Origin: Deuterostichococcus epilithicus
Lineage: Eukaryota > Chlorophyta > Trebouxiophyceae > Prasiolales > Stichococcaceae
DNA length: 64,000 nucleotides
Assembly: GCA_033439295.1 (NCBI GenBank)
Contig: JAVTLE010000011.1
Coordinates: forward strand, 868,082 to 932,081
Direction: 5' to 3'
Numbering within the stretch: the stretch's first letter is position 1; the number at the start of each line of letters is the position of its first letter. A model generated the notes under the pieces. The model saw only the letters and a program-made list of their open reading frames with translations. It was not told where the DNA came from and ran no database searches. The position numbers and the translations under genes were made by a program. Shown piece after piece: positions 11,801 through 24,202 of this stretch.

Positions 11801-14281
11801 ATGGTAGCATCCCTGTCCAATGAGGCCGCCGTGCTGAACGAGCTCAAAGGCATCTTTCCCCAGCACAACCAATCCCTCCTGCATGCAGTTGCGAAGCAGC
11901 ACAATTTTGACCTGGAACTGGCAGTAACGAATGTCTTGGCTGGCGGAAACGACGCGGAAAAGCCCATCAAGGTGCGGGCACTGCCATCCGCATAGATCCG
12001 CAGTCGTTTCCACCGTCCGGCTGCGGCGCCGGCCTGCATTGCCGCATGCCTGCAGGCTGAATGGCGTGCCGGCTGTGCAGGTGCCACAGCTGCAGCAGCC
12101 CAAGGACTGGCTGCGAAAGGGCAAGCCTAAGGTCGCAACAGGCGGCTGGCACGCGCTCACAAGCAGGAGCTCGGGCAAGGCAGCCACCCAGCAGCCGCAA
12201 CACCGCCCGGCATCTGCGCCGAATGTGCACCGGCCGCGCCACGACGACAGCGGCGAGTTTCCCAGCCTGGACGGAACCAGCAGAAATCAGCATGGAGCCG
12301 CCGCGCCATCCCAGCCGGGCGGTGCGAGGGGTGGTGGCGGCGAGGCAAGCAAGGCGCGGCCGGCGTCTGCCAACGCTCCTGGCGGTCGCGGGGGCACAGG
12401 CGGGGCCAGCGTCGCCGGCAGGCTCGCCGCCAGGCGCAGCAGCCAGGCGGCAGGCGGCGTGGCTACCGATTCTGGCGACCTTACGGAGCTCAGCCACGAT
12501 TTTGCGCGGGCGGTGGGCCGCAGCGACTCTGCCAAGCAGGAGGCGGAGAACGAGGCGCACGAGCAGCGGCAGCTGGGAGAGGCGGAGCTGCTGTCGTTGC
12601 ACCCCTGGGCGGGTGGCGACCTAGTGCAGGTGATGACACAGCTCTGAACAAGATGTTTCGTGCCTTCGGGTTTGCTACTGCTCAGTCACAGCTGTCTCTG
12701 CTGGCGTGCCTGCCCGCTGCCTATTGGGCTGCGACTGTTGTCGGCTGGATGTTTAACCAGCAAACCGCCCTAACTGAGCGCCGAAACAGCCGGTTTGAGA
12801 CTGGGAACATCGATGCATGTCGCGCCGCAGGCAGTGGTTGCAGGCGTCAGCGGCGACAAGCCGGCGGCGGCGCAAGTGCTGGACGAGATGTTTGCGGCGC
12901 GGCTGCACCAGCAGCGGCGGAGCAGCGACAGCGGGGCGCGCTGCAGCGGCGGCGACGGCACCACGGCACCGTCGCCGCCGCCGGCCCACGCGCCGGATGC
13001 GGACCTGCGGGATGCCAATGGCAGTGCGGGTGCCGGCGGCGGCGCAGGTGTCGGCAGCGGCGGTGCTGGCAGCGGCAGCGCTGGCAGCGGCGGCGGCGTG
13101 GCAGCATTAGAGCGGTGGCCGAATGGCTACCCAGCAGAGCCGGCGGACGACCACGAGCTGGCTGCTGACTTGGCGGAGGAGCCTTACAGGTGTGCTATCA
13201 GACACGATGCAGCAGCCACGACAGCTGTTCGACCATTTTGCAGCGCCCAGCACTCCCCCAACACCATAGAATCGTCCACCAGCTGATCTCATGGTTCTCT
13301 GATCTTGTTCGCACTGGCACTTTATGTCGTTGTTGCCATGCTCAATCAAAATGGATGTCCCTATGGTCTTTGCTGGCCCTCACGCAGGCACCATCGTGGA
13401 GAGGCCATCAGGCTGACGCACACGTGGCAGCGCGGCATGCACAGGGCGGCGGCCGCTTTTGCGGCCGGCGACAAGGCAGCAGCCAGCCGCATTGCGCAGG
13501 CAGCACGCAGGAAAAGGTGCCGGTGCTGGCCTCTCTGAGATAGGCCCTCTCAATCTTGGATGCAGCGGTTGCACTGATCGATCTGCCAGCAACAGGTTGC
13601 GCCTATTGGCGCCAGGAGGAACCTTCTCACCCTGCAAGCTAGCCTTCACCCTCCCTTCTCGGCCCGGCTGCAGGGAGGAGGCGCTGGCGGCCCACAGTGC
13701 GGCTGCGGTTAAGATCCTCCACGACAATAACGCCGGTAAGGGGCGCAGCGCTGCGGAGCTGGACCTACATGGCCTGCACACCTCCGAGGCTGTCGCCGCC
13801 CTGGACCGCCACCTGCGAGGTACATGGAGCGTGTACTATCATGGAGCGTGTTCCGTTGCTGTTACCTCCCCGCACCTTGACTGGCTGTGTGCATTCCACC
13901 TCCAGCTGGACTAGCGTATTGCGGGGTGCTGGCGACGCGATTGGTGGGCGTGCCGGCCCGCGCCGCCCCCCACACAGCTGCCAAACCCCACCACCGAGCT
14001 CGAGCGTGGTCTAGTGCACCAGCTTTTGCGGACGACACCCCATACATGGCTTTGCTGCAGGGCTGGAGGCGGAGGCCGCCACCGGCCCATCGGGTGTCGA
14101 CCGGGTGCGCGCCATTGTGGGCCGCGGGCGGCACAGCGCTGCCGGAGAGGCGTCTCTGCCGGGGGCGGTGGAGTCCTACCTGCTGGACGAGGGCCGCAGG
14201 TTCACCGCCAAGCGCGGCGCCCTCGAGGTGGCGCTGCGGCGCGGCGCCCGGCCCGCGGCCACTGCTGCTGCCGCGCGGTGA
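11801..14281 (+). CDS. CUE-DUF1771-Smr domain protein
   Basis: A three-domain protein like plant At5g58720 / SDE5-type proteins: an N-terminal CUE ubiquitin-binding helical domain, a DUF1771 helix and a C-terminal Smr (small MutS-related) nuclease or RNA-binding domain. Exons: 11801-11971, 12081-12629, 12831-13189, 13388-13516, 13674-13819, 14061-14281, with consistent phases. CUE: LNELKGIFPQHNQSLLHAV (IFP motif) at residues about 10-50. The middle is long and disordered and contains GEFPSLDGTS and glycine/alanine runs. DUF1771: HTWQRGMHRAAAAFAAGDKA. Smr: AELDLHGLHTSEAVAALDRHL carries the LDxH motif, and VGRGRHS carries the GxGxH loop expected for an active-type Smr fold. It ends ALEVALRRGARPA and an alanine tail. 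The ATG at 11801 directly precedes the CUE domain. RNA cleavage and ubiquitin binding are inferred from family only. Confidence 0.86.
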
Positions 14282-14779
14282 CGGGCTGTTTCTTGTGTCT
14301 TCATCCCGGCTGAACGGCTGCGGCGCGCGTGCCAATGCGTGACGCGTCAGCTGCGAGGCGCAGCGCAGCGGCGCTCCGAAAAGGTCATCTTGAGAGATAT
14401 GGACGTGGTGCGGAGCGACACATGACTGGGCTGGCGTTTATTGCGGTGGACACACCGCTCTCACAGCACTCTGGCTGCCACAGCTCGTGCTAAGGGAAGC
14501 AACAACAAGCACTCGGACAACGTGATTTCAGTTGTGTTCTTGCTCCATCGTTGAGGCCTTTGGTTTGCCTTGCAATAATGCGAGGCCATTGTTGAAACAT
14601 CGGTTGCTGTGACGATAATGCGCATGTTGTTGTACTACAGATCTGCAATCATCCGACCTGGAAGCCACGGCCGTTCCGCACTCCAGAGTCAGCCACCTGA
14701 TGCTACTATGCTGGTACTTGGGGCACGACTACATCCACTGCCATGACGCCAAGTGGCTGACGGCAATGCGCCACAGCTG
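14282..14779. other. Convergent intergenic region
   Basis: About 500 bases between the 3' ends of the Smr gene (+) and a coiled-coil gene (-). It is AT-richer than the flanks, for example around 14500-14650, as expected of facing 3' UTRs. I see no coding signature or repeat. Confidence 0.5.
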
Positions 14780-15431
14780 TCATACGGCAACGCCATTGCT
14801 TGGCAGCTGCCCTTGTTGCCTCGGCCGCATCACAGCTGCAACCTCCTGCAGCATGGCGATCATCTCCCGCTGCATCTCCTCTAGCCGCCGCTCGTGGCCG
14901 GCCGCTAGCGTCGTCGCGTGCGCCTTTTGCGCCGCCAGCTCTGCCTGCAGGCGGGCCGCGTCCGCGCGAGGCCAGCCGCGCAGACGCGGCTGGCCTCGAA
15001 CATGGCCGCCGGGTCTCGGTGCAGCTTCTCCAGCACCAGCAGCCGGGCGGCCTTCTTCTGCTGCTGCTCCTTTGGCGCCGAAGTACCCAAGGTGTTTGCA
15101 TTGTTGCGTGCGCTGCATAGACAGAATTACAGACTAGATCGACAGATAGGCATGGCCATGGAACCCGCAAGAGCATTTTTGGGAGCCCTAAATATTGAAG
15201 TACCTGCGATTGCCGGTGGATGTCAGCAATGATGTCGTCTGTAGTTGTGCGCTGCTGCGAGAGCTCGTTGCGCACCGCCGACAGCTGCGCATGCAGATGT
15301 GCGATCGTGTTGCTGGCTTCCAAAGCCTGCCTTTATTGCAGAACCTCGGTCAATATGCTTACACCTTCCGCACATCTGCTGTCATCTGCTCATCAGAGGT
15401 GAGCGTCGAGTTGTGCCGCAATGGTGCTGTG
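14780..15431 (-). CDS. Unrecognised coiled-coil protein fragment(s)
   Basis: I do not recognise the family. On the minus strand three pieces read like one coiled-coil protein: 15431-15365 (ends TSDEQMTADVRK), 15326-15204 (LEASNTIAHLHAQLSAVRN, then TTDDIIADIHRQSQ) and about 15076-14780 (EQQQKKAARLLVLEKLHRDP, then ARLQAELAAQKAHATTLAAG and EEMQREMIAMLQEVAAV). Between EASR and ADAARLQ the reading frame changes inside a perfect 14-base inverted repeat (14967-14980 / 14985-14998, 4-base spacer). A 20-base fold-back insertion would explain the change, either a real mutation or a sequencing/assembly artefact. The 5' end was not found: an ORF at 16047-15832 (-) could be the first exon but has no supporting motif. 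The coiled coil is visible; gene limits are weak. Confidence 0.4.
14967..14998. repeat. Perfect 14-base inverted repeat breaking a coiled-coil frame
   Basis: CGAGGCCAGCCGCG at 14967-14980 is followed by a 4-base spacer and its exact reverse complement at 14985-14998. The arrangement is a fold-back of coding DNA, and the minus-strand frame shifts across it. Confidence 0.9.
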
Positions 15432-16401
15432 CTGCGAAGATCAGGTGGGTGGTGGAGCAGCCAAGAAACAAAGCGAACTGCGCAGATACAAATGTAGTAG
15501 CAAAACAGACTATTCTATTCTGAGTACTCCCGCGCACCGCCTGCTTTTGTACGGCAAGGTGTAGCTGCAGCGCCTCTGTCGTTGATGCGCCTTGCGGATG
15601 CGTGTCTTTCTTGACGGTGCTAGCCTTCGTTATGATGTCCGTTCCCAGATGCTAGGATCTCTGACTGGCTATAACGCCCAGCTCGAGCATTTTACCGCCG
15701 CGACGCTATAGTAATACAAGAATCCTGGAGACCGCGTCCAGTGGGCGAAGGTCAAAAGAAACTGAAGGGGCGGCGCGCACACCTATGCAGATCATCTAGG
15801 ATGATTCGTGTTGACATTTTATGTATCTGCGTTATCGCTGTTTGCAGGTCCTTTCCGTCGGCCCAGCGACAAAACACGTTCCGTCGGACAGGGCAAAACA
15901 CAAACCCCGCATAGCCTGATAGGCAAATGGGCCAAGCGATGATCGGGAAGTCTGAACGGCAGCTTCTGATAGGCTCCCTTTCCTCACGTTGGACGAGCCA
16001 CGAAATCGCCGCTGCAACACGGCAGCAGACGGCAGTTGCGACCGCACCTCATTGTTGAATTCTTCTTAGACGTTCTCAAGGACAGCCAAAGGCCGTCACG
16101 CGCATCTTGCAGCCAAGCCCTCGTTCGTGCTGTCACGTCGGAAGGCCCCGTGCTATTATGTTGTAATATGCCTCTGCTCAACGTCGGGCTGCCTCTGCTG
16201 CACATGCATACCGACAAGTGCCTCTGCCCGGAGCTGGCGGCTTCCAGTCGCCTCCCTGCGCAGCATCGCTGCCGCTGAGCTATCAAGGCAAGGCTCCGCG
16301 AGCGTCTCTGTGAGCGAATTGCTTCTGTTGGCCTGCTTGACGCCCTGCGCATTCAGTACGCTTCCAAATCCAACGCGCTTGCTGCTCACGCAGGTATCTC
16401 G
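15432..16401. other. Divergent upstream region of SIZ1
   Basis: Nearly 1 kb between the minus-strand coiled-coil pieces and the SIZ1 start. It should carry the SIZ1 promoter and 5' UTR and perhaps the missing 5' exons of the minus-strand gene. The minus ORF 16047-15832 is the only candidate, with no family signature. No repeat or RNA gene seen. Confidence 0.4.
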
Positions 16402-19400
16402 ATGAATGAGACGGTGAAGAGTTACATCTCTCACTTTCGGGTCAGAGAGCTGCAGAGCGTGCTAGAGCAGCTCGGGCTCCCAAAATCCGGCCGCAAGTCG
16501 GACCTGGTGGCACGAATCTTCGCCTTCTTTGGCGAGGAGCCCCCGACCGGCATACGGTGCGGGCTTTACCGGCGTGCGGGTTCAGTTGGGTCCGCTGCCA
16601 TACCTCACATGCTCACCAATGATTAAACGAAAGCTGAGCTGACCCCTTTCACATGCAGCATGCAGTGTCATACACACCGTGACATAAGTCGATGTCTGCA
16701 GGCATGACATCCAGCCGCGGGAGCAGTGGCGCCTTGAGGCTGCTGAGCGCGCCATCACAGCCACCTACAGGTCGATGATGGGCTTGCTGCCGGGCAGCGC
16801 CTCCACCAGCGGTGCGACCAGTGTCCCAGCCGCGTCGGGCGCAGTACAGATGGGTCAGCACACCGTGCCGGGGGCGCTCACGCCAGCACAGGCAGCCGCG
16901 GCGCAGCAGTCCGCGCAGCAGCTGGCGGCGGCCGCCGCCGTCAATAGCGCCCTGCGGTGGGTTTTTTCGCATGCTCCAGTTCTGAGGGTGCTGCCCCCTG
17001 AAGGAGTTTTGCATCTTGATGTCCCCTTTGGGCCTCCTAAATTGACGGTGGATGTCCCTCCAGCGTGTGTCGCATGCGGTGACTGCATAGTCGTCGGACC
17101 TCCCCAGAGTTTGGTCCAGGCTCGAGGCAGCGTTGAGGCGGGCTGTTCACTACCAGTGTCGCTGGAACGATCCCTGCATGGCTTACACCTTACCATCCTT
17201 GCGCTGCAGGCCATCGCCCGCCAAGCGGCCGGCCCAAAACAGCCAATTTTACCTGAAGCTCAACAGCGACCAGTTCACAAATGCGCGGTCGACAACGATC
17301 CGCTGTGTGTGCGGTGATAATGCCGATCGCGGCCACATGATCCAGTGCGAGGTGACTGACATGATTCGGTCACAGCCTGCCGCCCTGCTCGACTGTGTCC
17401 TCTTCCATGTTGGCATTGGCCCAGGGCGCATGACGACAAACGCCATAGCACACCGAATGGCAGCGACAATGAAGGCGGAACCAACGGTCAGGCCCCTGCG
17501 CTGCATGTGCAGGGCGACAAGTGCGGCGTGTGGCAGCACAGTGCATGCGTGGGCGTTAGCGCCGCCGAGCCGCCGGAGCACTTCTTCTGCGAGTGGTGTC
17601 GCATAAGCCTGGCGGACCCCTTCTGGGAGCCGCTGCAGCGGTCCTTCTTCCCGCCCGCTGCACTGCGCCATGCCAAGGCGCCACCGCCGGCATACCTCAT
17701 TCCGGGCGAGCGGGTGCGGACTGTGCAATGGCAGCAGCACATGCATCGGCAGCTTCCAAAGACGTGCCGCACATTGCTCAAGCGGGAGGGCGCTGCACAG
17801 CACGGCGGCAGAGGTCGCCACGACAGGCCACACGTCATGCACTGCATCGTGGCGCACTTGTTGCTTGGGGTCTGCATGCAAGCTAGGACTGCTTCCATGC
17901 TCAGAGCCCTGAGGCGCTGCTGCCATTTCTCGATGCGAAGATCGCTGACTTGCATAGTAGTCAAAGCCCTGCTGCATCTTGAACGCCAGTGCCTGACACC
18001 GGGACACTCGTGCCTGCGACCAACAGCCGCAGCCAATGCAGAGCGTGGACCGCTCCTTCATGGTCAAGGCGCCGGACGCGGCGACCTTTCGCACCAAGCC
18101 GGACCACCAGCTGCAGGCGGTGCGCCCCCAACCCTCGAAGCAAGGTTTTAGTCCTGAGCACCGCACCAAGCCGGACTACCAGCTGCAGGCAGCGAATTCT
18201 CACCCATAAGATCACTGCGGCTCCAAGCACCCTGCTGCAGGCTAGTGTCCGGCTGGACAGATTGCGTCTGACGGTCATGGCTAGCCCATGAGACGACCTC
18301 GTGCCAACCTCAGTCGTGCGCCGGGAGCTGCATAACAACATGCTGCGGGGGTCGACACCGACTGACTGCTGCGCGGCCTCTGGTGCAAGCCGGAGACGGA
18401 GGCAGGAGAGCGCGAGCAAATGCCAGGTTGTGTCCATGCAGCTGGGTCTGAAAGGCAGGCCAAGATAAACAGCAGTCTGGGGATGTAGGGCAACTCAGGA
18501 GAGCAGACAGCTGGGAAAAAGTATTGCTGTGGCATGGCAGGTGTGCGTGCAGCTGGGGGACGCGGTGCCATTCCGCTTCCACTGGCCGCGTGCGGCAGAC
18601 CTGCGCGTCAACGCCATGGCGTATCGCCCCTACGGCCGCAATCCCTCCTCGAAACTCGGCAACAACGCCCGCGACGAGCCCGCCAGCGTTGGTGCGCTCG
18701 CGCCCCCGCTCAATTGCTGCTTCCTGTGCTGCTGCTGCTTCCTGTGCTGCTGCCTGCCGTGCTGCTGTCCGTGCTGCTGTCGTACCTTGGGGAAGGACTT
18801 CAAGGCCTGTGTGACAAATGGCAATGCACGTTGCGACTCGTGCATGAGGTGAAGCGTCAAGCCGTTGTTGAGAGCTCGCGTCTGATAAGGAGTGTTTTTG
18901 CAAGGCGCTATGGGCATGGACTGGACTGGTTTGCACATGGTGTGTGGCGGTGGACCGCTGCCGCTTCACGCACGACGTCGTCCCATCTCACGCAGTCTGC
19001 ACGTTCATGGTCTGCTGACCTTCGAAGACAGTGGCTGCGATAGAGCGTGTCTCCCGCTGCTGCAGGTGCGATGTGCTTCACTGGGAAGAACCGCATCACG
19101 CTCGCGGCCTACGACGAGACTCGCTACGCCGTGGGCGTGCAGCTGGTGCGGCACCGCTCACAGGCAGAGGTGAGGAATGAGAGGCTGCCCAGTCAGGCTG
19201 TCCCCTGACCTTCTACTCTTGAGTTGGCGACTCAGGAAGCCGCTGTGATTGCTGCTGGTGCTGTCACCGCTCGCAGGCAGCGGTGAGGAACGCGCGACAC
19301 ACTTCCATGAGGACTGTCCAACGATCTTTAGGTCTTCTGCGCTATTGTTGGGCGCAACTGCACCACTGCTTCGGTCATCCTTGGGTTACCATGTGAGGAC

Positions 19401-22400
19401 CGGGCCGCGCACATTTCCAGGCGCCAACACTCACAGGGTGTCTGCTTGTGCCAATGCGCACAGCACACTGCTGACAGGGTGGAGGCGTCAGGCACCTGTT
19501 AAGCCCTTAGGGTTTAAGCCGCCATGTACGTCTGTGTGTCCAAGGTGCGGGCCATGATGGCGTCGCCGCTGGACCTGGCTGCGGCGGTCGCGGCGGTGCG
19601 GCGCGCGGTCTCGGGCGCGGATGCGGGCGGCAGCGCGGGCGGCGTGGCGGGCGCTGGCAGCGACAGCGACGACTTCGTGGCGACCTCCATGATTATCTCG
19701 CTGCGCTGCCCGCTGTCGGGCGGCCGCATCGTCACGCCCGCCAGGTGGGGCTCGGGTCTGTGGCTGCATCCTGCAGCCCGGGCCTGGAACATCAATCGGT
19801 GTCGTATACAATATTGCGCTGCCGGCTGTTGAACTGTGATGTCACTTTACCGCGGCAGCCATCCTGCAGCGAGGCGGCTTCCACGATACCGAACAATTTG
19901 CACGGAGAACTGACCGGCGCCGCGCTCATCAGGAACTGTGATGTGCCCAGGCCGCGCCGGCAGATGCCGATCGTCATTAGACGAATGCTGCTCACTGCAG
20001 TTTGCTGTCTGATACCCTCAGGGATCAACAGGATTTTCACGCACCCCTGACCTCATCCACCTGCCGCTGTGACAAGTCGCGCAGAGCAGAGGCGAGCCCA
20101 GGCTGTTGTGGTGTTGACCCCTGAGATGATCACCTGATCCCCCTACTGCCACTGTTGCGCCGCGCAGGTTTGTGGGCGTGCCAGGGCTGTCGTGCTTCGA
20201 CCTGGGCACCTTCTTGGAGATGGTGCAGCGCAGCCGCAAGTGGCAGTGCCCACACTCCATGCGCAACCTCACCATCCGCGAGTTGCACGTAGACACCTTT
20301 GTCAGCCGCCTGCTCAAGTTCCTCGAGGTGGGTGCCCTTGGGTCACATGCAGGGTTTACCGTTTCGGGCACCCACTTGCCGCGTCTGCATGTCCCTGCAG
20401 CCCTGCGACGAAATGCAAAAGTGCCGCCGTGCGGGCTCAGAAGTATCCGCACTCGCCAAGCAGGCATGGGTGGCCAGCTGCCGACGGTGCCATGGGGTGA
20501 AACTGCGCTGGGGAGGCCTGCTGCTGGAGGTACCACAATGCATGCACCAGTTTCACTTGCGCCCGCGAAGCGCACTGCTATGAACAGCCACTGGGCATGT
20601 CTTCGCAGGCGCAACCGGATGTGCTGGAGGTCGAGGTGAATGACCAGGGGCAGTGGCGCCGGGTGGCCGCCGACGGCCCATGGACCGCCATCGATGCGGA
20701 CCCGGCCTCTGTGCCGGTGGCGCCCGCCGTGAAGGTCGACCCGGACGCAGCGGAGGCGAGTTGCCGAAGTTTCTCGACCCTCAGCCTGGGCTGCTGCTCC
20801 CGCTATGCACAATGAGAGCGGACCATGTCAGGACAGTACCGGTCAGGAAGCCGTAGCCTCCTTGGGGCCGGGTGCTGGGCGGTGCCCAGCTGGCTTCCGT
20901 CCCCGCGCATCGACGCACCCAGCAGAGCGTGCTCTTCGGTGTCGATGGTCAGCTGGTTTTTCAGGATCAGTTTTCACCTTTTTTGAACTGGGCCGGAACG
21001 CGTGCAGGCGCAGGCGCTGAGCAGCGACGACAGCGACGAGGAGAGCGAGGGCGCGGAGCTTCGCGCCGCCGCCGCGGCCTATGCCGCCAGCGCCAAGCGG
21101 TGCGGTCCTGCCTCGCCAGTCGCTCTGCCCATGACCCACAAGATGACCCTAGACCTGCAAACCGCTGCTGTCGATGCGTCAGACTCTCCCACGTCCGAGT
21201 GTTGGGCCGCGAACTTTGGGCATGCGCTCCAGATACTGCAGGCCATGAGAGCATGGACGAAGCACGGATTCGGCTGGCCCCACAATTCAATTGTTGGCGT
21301 GCGATTCGCATGCGCAGTGCATGGCGAGGCTCATTTCGTGCACGATCCTGCAGGAAGCGGGAGCCCGAGCCCCGTCCAGACGAGGTCATCGTGCTGTCCA
21401 GCGACTCTGACGAGGAGTCGTCCCGCCCGGCGCAGCGGCACCAGGTGTGTCCAGGATTTACGTCTGCAGCACGGCTGGGCGAATGCTGTGATGGCCGCAG
21501 CTGGTATTGGCCATCGTGCTATGAGTCATGTGTTCTACTGGCTTGAGATCGCTGCATCTGCATGTGCAGACGGCGCCGCCCAGCGCCATGCAGAATGGCA
21601 CTCCGCAGAACAGCCTGCTGCGAATCCGGCTGCCGCAGCGGGACCAGCAGCCGCACTCGATGCAGCCGCAGGTGGGACTCTGCTGGTGCCTGCGTGTTAC
21701 GTTGTTGGCTCATCTGCGCACCGGCAGCCTGTGCTGCTTGAACCCTCTCGTCGTGGCAGAGTTCCATTCAATTGACACAGGCGGAAGAGCAGCCTGACGG
21801 CATGATTATGCCACTGCAGAGCGCCTCGCAGCCGTCGTCGCAGTTGCGCTCGCGTCAGCAGCAGCAGACGGTGGCGCAGGCCTTCAGCCGTGCCACGCAG
21901 CAGCAGCAGCAGCAGCAGCAGCCTCAGGCGCAGGCGCAGGCGCGGCAGGCCAATGGCTCTGCAGCTCCCTCTGCCGGTCATGCGCAGCGGCTGCCCAGCG
22001 GCGGCGGCGACTCCAGCAGCCTGCCGCAGCCAGGCTGTGCAACTTGGCCGGCTCCTGGACAGGCGCAGCTGACCAGGCAGCAGCAGGTGACAGGTGGCTA
22101 TCCGGCCGCATCAGCCGCGCCGCCGGGGGGCGTGCCGCAGCGGCTGATGCCGCAGATCCCGGCCGTGACGCAGCCCCACGGCGCCGCACCGTGTGCTGCG
22201 CGGCCGTCTCTGGCACAGCAGCTGCACCTGCAGCGGCAGCGGCAGCAGCAGCCGGGTTACCAGCAGCCGAACATGCAGCCGGTCTACTCACAGCCAACGC
22301 AGGAGCCGCCACCCGGCTTCCAGCAGCAGCTGTCGATGCCGGTCACTTCGCAGGCGCCCTTTGGCCCAGCAATGAGGCAGCCGTGGGCGCCCAACGCGCC

Positions 22401-22784
22401 GGCATCTGCACCCGCATGGGTGCCGCAGGGGTCCGCCAACATGGCGCCACAGCCATACTACGTGCCGCCGCCACAGCAGCAGCAGCAGCCACAGCAGCAG
22501 CGGCAGCAGCAGCCTGTATACCTGTCGGCCAGCGCTCCGCTAGGAACATGGCAGCAGCCGACGCATGTGGCATCTGCAGTGGCGCCGACGTCGGCGCCCG
22601 CTGCTTCGTGGCGGCAAGCTCCTGCCGCAGCCAGTGCGCCTTCAGGGGTGTCAGCGGCGCCATCACAGCAAGCGCAGGCAGCGCTGCCGCAGCAGCAGGA
22701 CCAGCAGCAGCAGCAGTGGGCGGTCCCGCCGCCCCTTACATCTCATCTGCCCATGACACAGCCGCCTGCGCAGCCCGCAGTTTC

Positions 22785-22820
<36 letters not shown>

Positions 22821-23199
22821 AGCGCCGCCGCCGCCGCCACTGCCGCACAGGCCGCCGCCCCCGCTGCCTGCCGCAGAGGCGCAGCAGCCGCTGTCGCAGG
22901 CTGGCGCCGGCCCCTCGTCAGTGTCGGCGCAGGAGCTTGCGGAAGCAGAGGCGCTTGCTTCACTTCCCAGCGATCTTTTCGATGATTTCTTCGTCGATTC
23001 CGGCGACATCTTCAGTGATGAGGGAACGTCGGCTTCAGCAACACAGCCTACTCCTCCAGCACGGGAAGGCGGCGGCAACAGCGGCGGCGGCAGCGGCGGA
23101 ACTGGCGGACAGGCTGCTATGCCGTCAGGACCGCCCGAGCAATTGCTGGGTGGTGTGCTGCCGCATTCCGGCATCCAGCTGGCGGGCAGTCAATTGTGA
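16402..23199 (+). CDS. SIZ1: SIZ1/PIAS-type SUMO E3 ligase homologue with degenerate SP-RING
   Basis: SIZ1 proteins transfer SUMO from the E2 to nuclear substrates. Exons: 16402-16556, 16702-16956, 17210-17351, 17513-about 17712, 18042-18119, 18541-about 18689, 19067-19168, about 19545-19742, 20169-20326, 20609-about 20757, 21008-21098, 21352-21444, 21570-21671, 21781-23199. Domains in order: SAP (FRVRELQSVLEQLGLPKSGR), a helix with EQWRLEAAERAITATYR, a plant-specific PHD (IRCVCG, HMIQCE, GDKCGVWQHSACVG, FFCEWC; all eight ligands visible), PINIT (VPFRFHWPRAADLRVNAMAY, GKNRITLAAYDETRYAVGV), SP-RING (SLRCPLSGGRI, then FVGVPGLSCFDL and RSRKWQCPHSMRN), the EVEVNDQGQWRR segment, and a SUMO-interacting motif EVIVLSSDSDEES. 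The last exon is a 473-residue glutamine/proline-rich tail. Oddity: in the SP-RING the zinc ligands of the usual PCxHxGC and CPIC positions read V, G and S; only one of four remains. Exon phases are clean there, so this is not a misread frame. Confidence 0.92.
21898..21921 (+). repeat. (CAG)8 microsatellite coding poly-glutamine
   Basis: Eight perfect CAG units in the last SIZ1 exon, read as glutamine. Confidence 0.95.
22786..22818 (+). repeat. (CAG)11 microsatellite coding poly-glutamine
   Basis: Eleven perfect CAG units in the SIZ1 tail, followed directly by a proline run coded by CCG/CCA repeats. Confidence 0.95.
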
Positions 23200-24202
23200 C
23201 AAGGCTCCTATCGACATTGCAGCAAGGGTTGCCGAAGATCTGAGGAAACGTGAGGTGTCGCACCGCTTGTTGGGCATTTGTACCCTTGCCAAGTCACTCC
23301 AGTTTAGGTCACGTTTAGTTGTTGACCCTGCCACCTGTCACCTGCGACTCCAACAAGGCCAAGTGCTGCAAGTTCGTCAACTCTGAAGTTGCAGGCCCCA
23401 CGCACGCTGATTGGTAGAGCAGCCAAGCTGACCTGCCGCGCCTGCTCACTGTGTCGCCGTGGAAGGCCCGACCAAGTCTCCGACTCTGCTGAATAGTGGT
23501 GTGAGAGCTGATACCGGCAGACAGAGACTCTGCCTGGAACCACTGTCGAAATCGCACCTCCTGAAGCTCATTTGATTTGTTTTGTTTGCGCACAATCATT
23601 GTCTTGCAGCGTGGGTATTCGCAGCTTGCCCCCGCTGGCAGGTACAGCAATGCATTAGAAACTGACTTCGCGGACGCACCTGCGTACTGCCCGGCGCATG
23701 TTCAGGCATTTGACGGCAATACCGGATGGAGGCAGACCGGCTGCCGGATGCCAGAGCAAGCCGCTGCGCGGCGGGTTTAGCTTGACCCCGGGCACTGGTA
23801 GTGGAGCGACGTCGCGGAGTCCTACCGGCAATGAGCACGGTGCATGTTCATCATGATCCCTTCAGAGGGCATCAGCCTGGATCCTCATTCTCCAGGTGCG
23901 CCATTGCACGCACAGACCGGTTTCAGCTGTGGCACACAGCATGGACTTGATTTCTGAATCCGCGACCCGTGGCGGATCTGGCGAGAGCCTCTCATGTTGA
24001 GCTGCCTTGTCGATGGTGTGTGTGACTGCTGAACGTTGACGGCAGACGGTGCTGCAGCTGCATGCACGTTTGCACAAGTTTTTGTGTCAGACAAGCACAC
24101 CTGGTGTGCACCTCCGGTTATTGGACATGAGTCAGGGAGTGCTGCAAGGAACGCACGACGTCTCTGATGTGACGCGGTCCCGCACGGCGCAGGAGGCTGC
24201 AG
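23200..24202. other. Intergenic region, may hold the unassigned first exon of the next gene
   Basis: About 1 kb. A possible short first exon of the following gene is at 23831-23895 (MSTVHVHHDPFRGHQPGSS, followed by a GT), but its phase does not join the exon at 24203 without another piece. Otherwise I see no coding signature, RNA gene or repeat. Confidence 0.35.

Noticed and set aside
12153-13110. Many long antisense open frames over GC-rich exons
   Set aside because: They mirror codon-biased sense exons, have no family signatures, and do not respect the splice sites of the opposite strand.
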